DNA of 5,028 nt from Candidatus Methanofilum arcanum. Lineage in GTDB: Archaea > Halobacteriota > Methanomicrobia > Methanomicrobiales > Methanospirillaceae. Shown in pieces: positions 1 through 4,839 of the stretch (the first letter of the stretch is position 1; the number at the start of each line of letters is the position of its first letter). The translations under genes and the position numbers were made by a program. The stretch covers positions 1 through 5,028 of the forward strand of contig JAITWW010000018.1 in assembly GCA_031285085.1 (NCBI GenBank), read 5' to 3'. The notes beneath the pieces were generated by a model. The model searched no databases. It worked only from the letters and a program-made list of their open reading frames with translations, and had not been told where the DNA came from.

Positions 1-239
1 GGTTGTTTATTCAGTTTATTGCTGAGATATACATGAGAGAAATGCGAGTTTGCCTTCGTAAATCACAGGAATGTCAGAAAATGACGAGGAAACAAATATC
101 ATCACATATAAAGACAATTCATAAAATTAGTTTCGTGGGAAAATATAAAGATGTCAAACCTACTCTATCAAAGTCACAGAGAGCTATTCTTACTGCGGTA
201 GGAATTGATCTTACGGCGAGAGGACTTGATACCAGGTGA
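1..239 (+). CDS. C-terminal fragment of an IS4/IS1634-type transposase (cut by window edge)
   Basis: The reading frame is already open at the window edge (first full codon at 3, TTG read as Leu) and closes at TGA 237-239, giving 79 residues. The start is not seen. The pattern matches what I know of the tail of IS4-superfamily (IS1634-like) DDE transposases. A hydrophobic FIQFIAEIYMREMR helix corresponds to the usual FIxFLAxILxxExR segment. A basic helical stretch follows, and the end has the typical 'S-K-x-Q-R-x-I-L-T-A-V-G-I-D' signature. The DDE catalytic residues would lie upstream, outside the window. No terminal inverted repeat could be identified just after the stop, so I cannot say whether this is an intact element or a remnant. 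It marks mobile DNA immediately left of the hgc operon. Family assignment is from memory of the motif pattern, not from an alignment. Confidence 0.6.
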   Translation, partial: LFIQFIAEIYMREMRVCLRKSQECQKMTRKQISSHIKTIHKISFVGKYKDVKPTLSKSQRAILTAVGIDLTARGLDTR

Positions 240-440
240 TACACATATAACTCCACGGGGATTTAGGTTGACATACTGTTCACCGAGGAGAAGTACCTCG
301 TTTTGACAGCTTGGCGAGTATGCTGTCTCCAAATAACTTTTGTCAAGGGATTTTGCCCTTTTAAACATATTCCAAGCCTTCCCTCCCACATAGATTTTTC
401 ATGAACGCTTCAGCCAGCAGAAAAATTATGAATGTATCGA
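240..440. other. Intergenic stretch with three short stem-loops, no convincing gene
   Basis: About 200 bases between the transposase fragment and the arsR promoter. It holds three short inverted repeats: CGAGG (284-288) with CCTCG (296-300) followed by four T; GACAGC (305-310) with GCTGTC (322-327); and AAGGG (345-349) with CCCTT (356-360) followed by TT. Any of these could help end transcription from the transposase side, but all stems are only 5-6 bp. An open frame on the minus strand (174-389) has no recognisable domain and I do not call it. Confidence 0.35.
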
Positions 441-447
441 TAAACAT

Positions 448-456
448 CTATATATA
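448..456 (+). promoter_or_regulatory. Archaeal TATA box of the arsR-hgcAB operon
   Basis: CTATATATA lies in an AT-rich segment preceded by a purine/A-rich GATAAAC that could serve as a TFB recognition element. Archaeal transcription usually starts about 22-27 bases downstream of the TATA box. That puts the start near 475-482, on or just after the palindrome at 467-480 and about 15-23 bases before the TTG start of arsR. The short leader still contains the GAGGTG ribosome-binding site. Confidence 0.6.
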
Positions 457-466
457 GGCCAAATTG

Positions 467-480
467 CAAATAGATATTTG
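467..480. promoter_or_regulatory. Palindromic operator candidate for ArsR
   Basis: CAAATA-GA-TATTTG is a perfect 6+2+6 inverted repeat. It sits 10 bases downstream of the TATA box and covers the predicted transcription start. ArsR/SmtB dimers usually bind AT-rich imperfect palindromes overlapping the promoter, so this position suits repression by blocking RNA polymerase or initiation. Assignment to the ArsR encoded directly downstream is inference from position and symmetry. Confidence 0.5.
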
Positions 481-487
481 TCTATGT

Positions 488-493
488 GAGGTG
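488..493 (+). promoter_or_regulatory. Shine-Dalgarno site that fixes the TTG start of arsR
   Basis: GAGGTG is fully complementary to the anti-Shine-Dalgarno end of 16S rRNA and lies 4 bases before the TTG at 498. The alternative GTG at 486 overlaps this site and has no such signal upstream of it, so TTG 498 is the preferred start. Confidence 0.65.
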
Positions 494-497
494 CTCA

Positions 498-830
498 TTG
501 AGAGAGAAATATGTAGAACATACGCAGTTGTTTAAAGCTTTGTCTGACCCGAACAGACTTATGATTGTAGATATGCTATCCTGTGGAGAGTTATGTGCCT
601 GTGAGATATTGGTTCAATTTAATATAACACAACCAACGCTTTCACATCATATGAATATCCTTTGTGAGTGTAAGTTAGTAGACGGACGCAAAGAAGGTAA
701 ATGGATATATTACTCATTAAACAGCGAAACTGTATCAAGCTTTAAGTTATTCTTAGAGAGAGTTACCTCAGCGAAGCAGGATTGTGATTGTATTTGTACT
801 ATAAAGTATTGTGATGGTGATTGTGAATGA
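498..830 (+). CDS. arsR: ArsR/SmtB-family metalloregulator with Cys-rich tail, hgcAB operon repressor
   Basis: This is a 110-residue winged-helix repressor. It opens with the family's 'LFKALSDPNRLMIVDML' helix (residues 11-27). Next comes ELCACE (31-36), the alpha-3 CxC motif that in ArsR proteins binds As(III)/Sb(III) through cysteine thiols. The recognition helix is 'TQPTLSHHMNIL' (44-55), and the wing is 'GRKEGKWIYYSL' (63-74). The third alpha-3 cysteine of E. coli ArsR is absent. Residues 96-109 form an unusual tail with five cysteines (Cys96, 98, 100, 105, 109), and there are ten Cys in all. The start is TTG with a GAGGTG site; a GTG at 486 would add four residues. The stop overlaps the hgcA start (ATGA, 827-830), so the two genes are co-translated. 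It probably represses its own operon at the palindrome at 467-480 and releases on binding a thiophilic metal(loid). An ArsR-like regulator of hgcAB is known in some Hg-methylating bacteria. The ligand here is not determined. Confidence 0.9.
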   Translation: MREKYVEHTQLFKALSDPNRLMIVDMLSCGELCACEILVQFNITQPTLSHHMNILCECKLVDGRKEGKWIYYSLNSETVSSFKLFLERVTSAKQDCDCICTIKYCDGDCE

Positions 831-1852
831 GTACTGGAGATTGTTGTTGCGAGGCAAACAACAGTTGCTGCAGCAATAAAGCGGTAAAAACTGTTTCAAC
901 CACATTAACATTTGAAGATATATGTGGTGCATGGAAAGCCAGATGGGGTATTGGGCGTATGGATTACATAGTTAATCCTGGGCTTTATGCTGTGGGGAGT
1001 CCAAACAGTGATTCTCCCGTTTTGGTTAGTGCCAATTATAAATTAACATTCGATACATTGCGAAAGAATCTTTCTGGCCTAGATTGTTGGTTGTTAATAC
1101 TCAATACAAAAGGGGTTAATGTTTGGTGCGCTGCAGGGAAAGGAACTTTCGGAACAGATGAGCTGATATACCAAATCAAAGCGGTTGGGCTTTCTGAAAC
1201 CGTTACGCATAGAAAATTGATATTGCCACAGCTTGGTGCACCAGGGGTGAGAGCCCATGAGGTAAGAAAGAGTACAGGCTTCTCTGTCATGTATGGTCCA
1301 GTGCGTGCAAGCGACATTAAAACTTTTATCTCATCAGGATATAAGGCAACAAAGGAGATGCGGACGGTAAAGTTTACGCTATGGGATAGGCTTGTGTTGA
1401 CACCGATGGAGCTTGTGGAATCCGCAAAGGTTTCTCTCATGGTGTTTGGTGTTTTGTTCCTTCTAAACCTGGTCGCAGTACGTCCTTTTGGGTTGGAGGA
1501 TTTTCTTGCATATGCCGCCTCTGTGTTCATTGGAGCGGTTGTAACTCCGGCATTGTTACCTGTTATCCCTGGCAAAGCCTTTGCTTTTAAGGGTTGGTTG
1601 TTAGGGGCGATTGGCACGGCTTGTATCGCTTGGTCATATGGCTGGTTTTCTTCGCCTTTTCTACTTTTGGGAGTTGGATATATGCTTGTCTTGCCTGCAC
1701 ATTCCGCATTTTTAGCGATGAATTTCACCGGGGCGTCAACATACACATCACCATCAGGTGTATTAAAGGAGATGAAAATCGCTATTCCACTTATTGTTTT
1801 TTCTTTTGTTGTTGGTATGCTACTGATTTTAATGAAAACGTTTATGGGATGA
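827..1852 (+). CDS. hgcA: HgcA, membrane corrinoid protein of mercury methylation
   Basis: HgcA passes a methyl group from its corrinoid cofactor to Hg(II), giving methylmercury. This 341-residue protein has the diagnostic cap-helix motif NVWCAAGKGTFGTDEL (residues 98-113). Cys101 should be the lower axial cobalt ligand. The soluble corrinoid domain covers about residues 25-185, including 'WGIGRMDYIVNPGLYAVG' (40-57) and 'QLGAPGVRAHEVRKSTGF' (135-152). Five hydrophobic membrane segments follow at roughly 201-219, 226-248, 253-272, 274-291 and 317-337, which is the family layout. ATG 827 overlaps the arsR stop and has GGTGAT (816-821) five bases upstream. The extreme N-terminus is unusual: CCC at 6-8 and CC at 14-15, five cysteines in ten residues before the conserved domain. 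All family-defining residues are present and the frame is unbroken, so it should be functional. The corrinoid and the methyl source (one-carbon/methyl-tetrahydropterin pathway) come from elsewhere in the cell. Confidence 0.96.
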   Translation: MSTGDCCCEANNSCCSNKAVKTVSTTLTFEDICGAWKARWGIGRMDYIVNPGLYAVGSPNSDSPVLVSANYKLTFDTLRKNLSGLDCWLLILNTKGVNVWCAAGKGTFGTDELIYQIKAVGLSETVTHRKLILPQLGAPGVRAHEVRKSTGFSVMYGPVRASDIKTFISSGYKATKEMRTVKFTLWDRLVLTPMELVESAKVSLMVFGVLFLLNLVAVRPFGLEDFLAYAASVFIGAVVTPALLPVIPGKAFAFKGWLLGAIGTACIAWSYGWFSSPFLLLGVGYMLVLPAHSAFLAMNFTGASTYTSPSGVLKEMKIAIPLIVFSFVVGMLLILMKTFMG

Positions 1853-1876
1853 TTAAAGATACAGGTGAAAATAAAG

Positions 1877-2170
1877 ATGAAGATGAAATATTTAAAAGAT
1901 GTAACAACGCTTGCTTTTCACGCTGAGAGGTGTGTAGGGTGTGGGCTTTGTGCAGAGGTCTGCCCGCATGGGGTGTTTCATGTGGAGAGTGGGAAAGCTC
2001 AAGTTGTGGATAAGGATTTATGCATGGAGTGTGGTGCTTGCAAAATGAATTGTCCAGAAGAGGCAATAGAGGTTAATGCGGGTGTGGGTTGCGCTGTAGC
2101 AATCATAATGAGTTGGATTACAGGCAAAGAGCCGAGCTGTGGCTGTAGTGATGATGGAGGTTGTTGTTAG
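1877..2170 (+). CDS. hgcB: HgcB, 2[4Fe-4S] ferredoxin partner of HgcA
   Basis: HgcB reduces the HgcA corrinoid to Co(I) for remethylation and is thought to help deliver Hg(II). Two 4Fe-4S motifs are complete: Cys19, 22, 25 and 29 (CVGCGLCAEVCP) and Cys49, 52, 55 and 59 (CMECGACKMNCP, the HgcB form of the second motif). The conserved lone cysteine is Cys72, in 'GVGCAVAI'. The tail has four more (Cys88, 90, 96, 97), ending in a Cys-Cys pair right at the stop. I chose ATG 1877 because AGGTGA (1863-1868) lies 8 bases before it, giving 97 residues, close to the usual family length. GTG 1865 would overlap that site and ATG 1883 is too far away. The gap from hgcA is 24 bases, so it is the third gene of the operon. 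Its TAG stop forms the edge of the inverted-repeat element that follows. Confidence 0.95.
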   Translation: MKMKYLKDVTTLAFHAERCVGCGLCAEVCPHGVFHVESGKAQVVDKDLCMECGACKMNCPEEAIEVNAGVGCAVAIIMSWITGKEPSCGCSDDGGCC

Positions 2171-2294
2171 CACTACAGTGCTAGCTAATACTGTACAAAA
2201 AGAATAGAGCCCATCGTGCCATCTGTTTGTGATGATAGCATGATATTTCTCCTTTTTAGTACATTTTTAATCCTAGTTAGCGCTGTAGTGTTAG
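2167..2294. repeat. Nested 128-base inverted-repeat element between convergent genes; likely bidirectional terminator or MITE-like element
   Basis: Three sets of arms are nearly concentric around 2228-2231. The outer arms, 2167-2187 with 2274-2294, match at 17 of 21 positions, and all four mismatches are G-U wobbles in plus-strand RNA. The middle arms are TGTACAAAAAG (2192-2202) with CTTTTTAGTACA (2252-2263), with one bulged base. The inner arms are 2213-2223 with 2234-2244: 11 pairs, one of them G-U and one a mismatch, with a 10-base loop. Each outer arm is itself palindromic; the left one is TAGCACT-AC-AGTGCTA (2168-2183). T5 tracts at 2253-2257 and 2264-2268 (plus strand) and an A5 tract at 2197-2201 (T5 on the minus strand) would suit termination of hgcB and of the convergent DJ-1 gene. 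The element includes the hgcB stop codon. No target duplication is evident at its edges. Confidence 0.7.
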
Positions 2295-2308
2295 GGGAAG
2301 GAGAGGTG

Positions 2309-2839
2309 TCATCCAGTTAGTGCTTTTGCTATTTTTTCTCCGAATGCAGGAGCAGCAGAAGGGCCATTTGCAGTTATAATGGTGCCATCTACCACAACTG
2401 GAGAGCCCACATAGATTGCTTCTCCTTTTTTAAGCTCAGCAACTGGGGTGTCATCAAAAAATACAGTGGCTTTTTTCCCTTGTAGTATTCCAGTTCTGGC
2501 AAGTACAACAGGTGCAAGGCAGATGGCTGCAACTATTTTTTGCTGTTTGTAGTATTCAGTTACTAATGCATGGAGTTTTTTGTTGTTCCACAGTGCTGCA
2601 GGAGTGCCGGAGCCACCAATTAAAATAAGAGCTGCATATGGTTCAGTGGAATGAGAGAGGTCAGATATAGTCTTATCAATGAGTATTTTTCCGCCATTCA
2701 TTCCCACTGCAAGGCCTTCGCGGGTTGATGTAATGGTGTATGAGATGTTCTTTTTTTCTAGTTCTCTGACAGTTTTTGAGAGTTCGTCGTCTTGGAAGTC
2801 CTGCGGTGCTATTATAATAAGTGCTTGTTTTTCAGTCAT
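2309..2839 (-). CDS. DJ-1/PfpI family protein (class I glutamine amidotransferase-like fold)
   Basis: This 176-residue cytoplasmic protein covers one full DJ-1/PfpI domain. The opening strand and loop 'ALIIIAPQDFQDDEL' (residues 6-20) carries Glu19, the acidic residue that pairs with the nucleophile in this family. 'LILIGGSG' (71-78) is the glycine-rich loop. 'KIVAAICLAPVVLA' (101-114) holds Cys107 in the nucleophile elbow. The closing 'TANGPSAAPAFGEKIAKAL' (156-174) is the usual C-terminal block. Members include stress chaperones, glyoxalase/deglycase-like enzymes and PfpI-type proteases, and sequence alone does not choose among them. The ATG has no strong Shine-Dalgarno site, and a weak TTTAAAAG box lies about 70 bases upstream. 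It converges on hgcB across the inverted-repeat element. A functional link to mercury or oxidative stress is possible but unproven. Confidence 0.9.
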   Translation of the reverse strand: MTEKQALIIIAPQDFQDDELSKTVRELEKKNISYTITSTREGLAVGMNGGKILIDKTISDLSHSTEPYAALILIGGSGTPAALWNNKKLHALVTEYYKQQKIVAAICLAPVVLARTGILQGKKATVFFDDTPVAELKKGEAIYVGSPVVVDGTIITANGPSAAPAFGEKIAKALTG

Positions 2840-3136
2840 TATGCATCAAGGTTTTATTTCTCTGTTGTACGTGTTTGTCAGTCTGCGAGGTTCTGTAAGG
2901 CAACTTTTAAAGCTTTTTAGATGAGATATATGAGAGCGAGACCACTTGCCCATATATTTTAAGTGAGGCGATACATGAAGCTCGTTCATTTTTTTATATG
3001 ATGTTGCTTTTACATAAACTATACCGTGATATACGTATTATTTTTCAAAATTGTTAAACGAACCCCTCCACTCTCTTATTTTTCTGCTTCTTCTGCTATC
3101 TATAAAAAGTCAATCCGCCCTATACTGACGTGTAAC
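2840..3136. other. Intergenic region of about 300 bases, no gene called
   Basis: This AT-rich spacer lies between two minus-strand genes. It should carry the promoter of the DJ-1 gene: the minus strand has a weak TATA-like TTTAAAAG near 2908-2915. The T-rich stretch CTTTTTAT read on the minus strand at about 3101-3108 may end transcription of the upstream gene at 3137-3640. Only trivially short ORFs occur, such as an 8-codon one near 2974. Confidence 0.35.
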
Positions 3137-3640
3137 TTAGCCGAATATTCCAAACTTTACGGCATTCGCAAGTGGATTGCTCATTGATTTTGATAATATC
3201 CTTTCAAAATGCAGTAATGTGATGTACTCTTCAAGAATTGCTTTATAGCTACCCCAATAAAATAGACAATATTCATGACATTTACAACCCACTACACTGA
3301 AAAAATGATAATCATTCCAAATGTACGGCAGGTAACCCTTCCGATTATCATCACTAAATACTTCCCGAAACTCATCAAGATTGGTTACGCTTGGAATCGT
3401 ATCAAATGTAAGATCGGTTTCTTTCTTGAAATCTCTCTCAATAAGCGTGTAAAATTCTATAAGGAATGCTTTGTAATTGTCTATAAGCAGATTTTCTTTT
3501 ATGGTGTAGATTGTTTTAGATCCTGTTTCCTCAACATCAAAGTTGTCAAAAAATCCTTTTGAGAAATCTTTCGTGTCAAGTTCCCACCTTTCATACGGTT
3601 CTAAAGTTATTGGTATTGCCGCCATTATCCCAGTTCCCAT
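3137..3640 (-). CDS. Protein of unknown function with a CxCHxxxC motif
   Basis: A 167-residue open frame that I do not recognise. The ATG is preceded by GGAG with a 7-base spacer, a good ribosome-binding site, so it is very likely a real gene. It is acidic and aromatic-rich, with no signal peptide and no membrane segment. Visible features are a possible metal- or redox-active cluster 'GCKCHEYC' (Cys119, Cys121, His122, Cys125), then an aromatic 'LFYWGSYKAILEEY' helix (126-139). A predicted helix 'TLLHFERILSKSMSNPLA' (141-158) follows, and the protein ends in 'KFGIFG'. It stands alone: the DJ-1 gene lies about 300 bases downstream on the same strand and a decayed transposase upstream. The first residues contain a second in-frame Met (Met6), but the ribosome-binding site favours the first. 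Confidence 0.75.
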   Translation of the reverse strand: MGTGIMAAIPITLEPYERWELDTKDFSKGFFDNFDVEETGSKTIYTIKENLLIDNYKAFLIEFYTLIERDFKKETDLTFDTIPSVTNLDEFREVFSDDNRKGYLPYIWNDYHFFSVVGCKCHEYCLFYWGSYKAILEEYITLLHFERILSKSMSNPLANAVKFGIFG

Positions 3641-3668
3641 AGTCTATCTCCAGTGTGTTTTCATTTAG

Positions 3669-3689
3669 TCACTTGTGTACTCACTTGTG
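3669..3689. repeat. Short direct repeat upstream of the unknown gene
   Basis: TCACTTGTG occurs twice (3669-3677 and 3681-3689), separated by TAC, a 12-base period. It lies 29-49 bases upstream of the ATG at 3640 on the minus strand, a plausible distance for a regulator site. It could also be chance. Confidence 0.35.
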
Positions 3690-3843
3690 GAAAGCATGAG
3701 ATTAAATTCATCCAATTTTTGATATTATCCCGTGTCCACGATACTGTTTTGATCTTTCAATCATTGTTGATAAATCTACCGGATCATAGGGATGAGCAGT
3801 GTCATCAACCAAATCGTTATCGAGTTCGTTTTTTAGTATATGA

Positions 3844-4106
3844 TATGATTCTTTGGTTCGTGATTGGAGTAAATATAATGAACGCCTTGTCCACTGAAGT
3901 GCATTTTATGCCTCTTTTGACTTTATTTATCATTTGGATGCTCTTCTTGCTTCTATGAACCGTGGAAAACGCAGTTGACCACTCAAATATCCCACCGCTT
4001 TTATTGAGTGGATGGCCTGCGTCCATCTTTTTTTCCAGATACCTATCATCAGATGGAAGGCTTCGTTCGAAAACTCTCTGAATATATTTCTCCTCTGAAA
4101 GAGTGA
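3844..4106 (+). pseudogene. Decayed N-terminal part of an IS5-like transposase
   Basis: Read through its stops, the plus strand gives an N-terminus typical of IS5-family (DDE_Tnp_1_5-like) transposases. 'SLVRDWSKYNERLVH' (about 3850-3894) is followed by TGA 3895-3897. 'FDFIYHLDALLASMNRGK' (to 3969) is followed by TGA 3976-3978. 'PLKYPTAFIEWMACVHLFFQ' (3979-4038) comes next. One base is missing near 4042-4044, where the family has PYRQ, and the match continues in another frame as 'TYHQMEGFVRKLSEYISPLK' (4041-4100). It then ends abruptly before the expected DYTTIW-type block and the DDE domain. Two stops, a frameshift and the missing catalytic part show a dead remnant. Open frames on both strands here are only by-products. 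Family assignment is from remembered motif order (RDWxxYN, NRGKxGxPxxYP, PYRQxEGFVR). Confidence 0.75.
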
Positions 4107-4145
4107 GGATGAGCCTTATACGTAATCACTGTCATATAGATAGAT

Positions 4146-4289
4146 ATGGAATCACATGAGGAAGTGACATTAAAAAACGCTAAATTAGAGAAAAAGATCG
4201 ATGAAAGTTCATTATCTCACACAGAGAAGGAAGCTGTGAAGACAGCGTTTGTTAAGTATGATAAAGCGTTCAAAGTGCTTAGTAGGTGA
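4146..4289 (+). CDS. Small charged ORF (47 codons) convergent with the Doc gene
   Basis: This ATG-to-TGA frame encodes a lysine- and glutamate-rich, probably all-helical peptide, with 'NAKLEKKIDESSLSHTEKEA' at residues 11-30 and 'FVKYDKAFKVL' at 35-45. There is no clear Shine-Dalgarno site, and a TAG lies three codons before the ATG. It may be a real small protein, a remnant of a longer helical protein, or chance. Its end overlaps the end of the Doc gene by 11 bases (4279-4289), tail to tail. That is not the usual antitoxin arrangement, in which the antitoxin precedes the toxin on the same strand. I do not recognise a family. Confidence 0.4.
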   Translation: MESHEEVTLKNAKLEKKIDESSLSHTEKEAVKTAFVKYDKAFKVLSR

Positions 4290-4632
4290 GATGATCGCGT
4301 ATCCATTTCCTCACATCTAACTCTGTTTTCTCTCCTCTTGCTACGGATAACACAAACTCACTCACATCATCATTTGAAGCGTCTATGTTCATACCCTGAC
4401 GAAACAGGGTAACGAATGCAGCAAGAAAAGCCGTTCTCTTATTTCCATCAATAAACGGGTGCATGGTTGCTATACCATGTAAAAGATATGCAGCCTGATA
4501 GATGGGATCATAATGATAGGCACACCCATCTATCAAATGATCCAAAGTTCCTTCATTTAGTAGCCCTTTTGAACCTCCATCACGCTCTATTACAAAATCA
4601 TGGAGAGAGAGTATTAACTCAATGGCAACCAT
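4279..4632 (-). CDS. doc: Doc-type (death-on-curing, Fic fold) toxin
   Basis: The 117-residue protein has the Doc form of the Fic active-site loop, 'HPFIDGNKRTAF' (residues 58-69), with Lys where AMP-transferring Fic proteins have Gly. In Doc of phage P1 this loop phosphorylates and inactivates elongation factor Tu. Other family blocks are 'ELILSLHDFVIERDGGS' (5-21), 'YQAAYLLHGIATMHPF' (45-60) and the C-terminal 'VRKWIRDHL' (107-115). It looks complete at the C-terminus but about 4-6 residues short at the N-terminus. The codon directly before ATG 4632 is TGA, and before that the same frame reads ATG-AGT-GTA-TTG-TAT-ATG. The original start may therefore have been lost to a nonsense change. No Phd- or AbrB-like antitoxin is visible upstream on the same strand (4633-4839). 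It may be orphan, paired with the 47-codon ORF, or inactive. Confidence 0.88.
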   Translation of the reverse strand: MVAIELILSLHDFVIERDGGSKGLLNEGTLDHLIDGCAYHYDPIYQAAYLLHGIATMHPFIDGNKRTAFLAAFVTLFRQGMNIDASNDDVSEFVLSVARGEKTELDVRKWIRDHLTY

Positions 4633-4718
4633 TCACATATACAATACACTCATTCTTTTTAGGGCTATGCACCGAGAGAGGCAAGTATGCAGATGTCAAT
4701 GCCAAATTTTTAAATATG

Positions 4719-4728
4719 TATATATATA
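4719..4728 (-). promoter_or_regulatory. Possible TATA box for the Doc gene
   Basis: TATATATATA lies in a strongly AT-rich segment about 90 bases upstream of the Doc ATG on the minus strand. The sequence is symmetric, so direction is not determined, and the implied leader (about 60 bases) is long for an archaeon. The rest of 4633-4839 shows no gene on either strand. Confidence 0.25.
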
Positions 4729-4839
4729 GTGGAACGTTGTTGTGTGAAATAGTAGTGCTTAGCTATATCTAGATAAAAATGACTAATTTTAGTAGTTGCG
4801 CAAAAATAAGAAAGATTTAAACTTTGTCAACCAAAAAAT

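Noticed and set aside
174..389. 71-codon minus-strand frame before arsR
   Set aside because: No recognisable domain, no ribosome-binding site, and it overlaps the transposase tail.
1036..1746. Long 236-codon open frame on the minus strand
   Set aside because: It lies entirely antisense to hgcA, which has unmistakable family motifs; the antisense product shows no domain.
467..1852. MerR-type mer operon (mercury resistance)
   Set aside because: The regulator is ArsR-type and there is no mercuric reductase or organomercurial lyase motif; the genes methylate mercury and do not detoxify it by reduction.
1594..2066. Open frames at 1594-1926 (plus) and 1842-2066 (minus)
   Set aside because: Alternate-frame by-products of the hgcA 3' end and of hgcB; compositions are not protein-like.
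2679..2924. 81-codon plus-strand frame
   Set aside because: Antisense to the 5' part of the DJ-1 gene.
3275..3562. 95-codon plus-strand frame
   Set aside because: Antisense to the unknown gene at 3137-3640, which has a good ribosome-binding site.
3719..3835. Minus-strand open stretch reading '...DDTAHPYDPVDLSTMIERSK...' before the unknown gene
   Set aside because: About 38 codons between two stops, with no upstream start codon; it looks protein-like but cannot be tied to a gene and may be a fragment.
3653..4026. Open frames on both strands, including one ending in a hydrophobic stretch that resembles a membrane protein
   Set aside because: The third frame here carries the decayed IS5-like transposase, which explains the sequence better.
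4467..4772. 101-codon plus-strand frame
   Set aside because: Its first half is antisense to doc and the rest is AT-rich spacer; no domain is seen.
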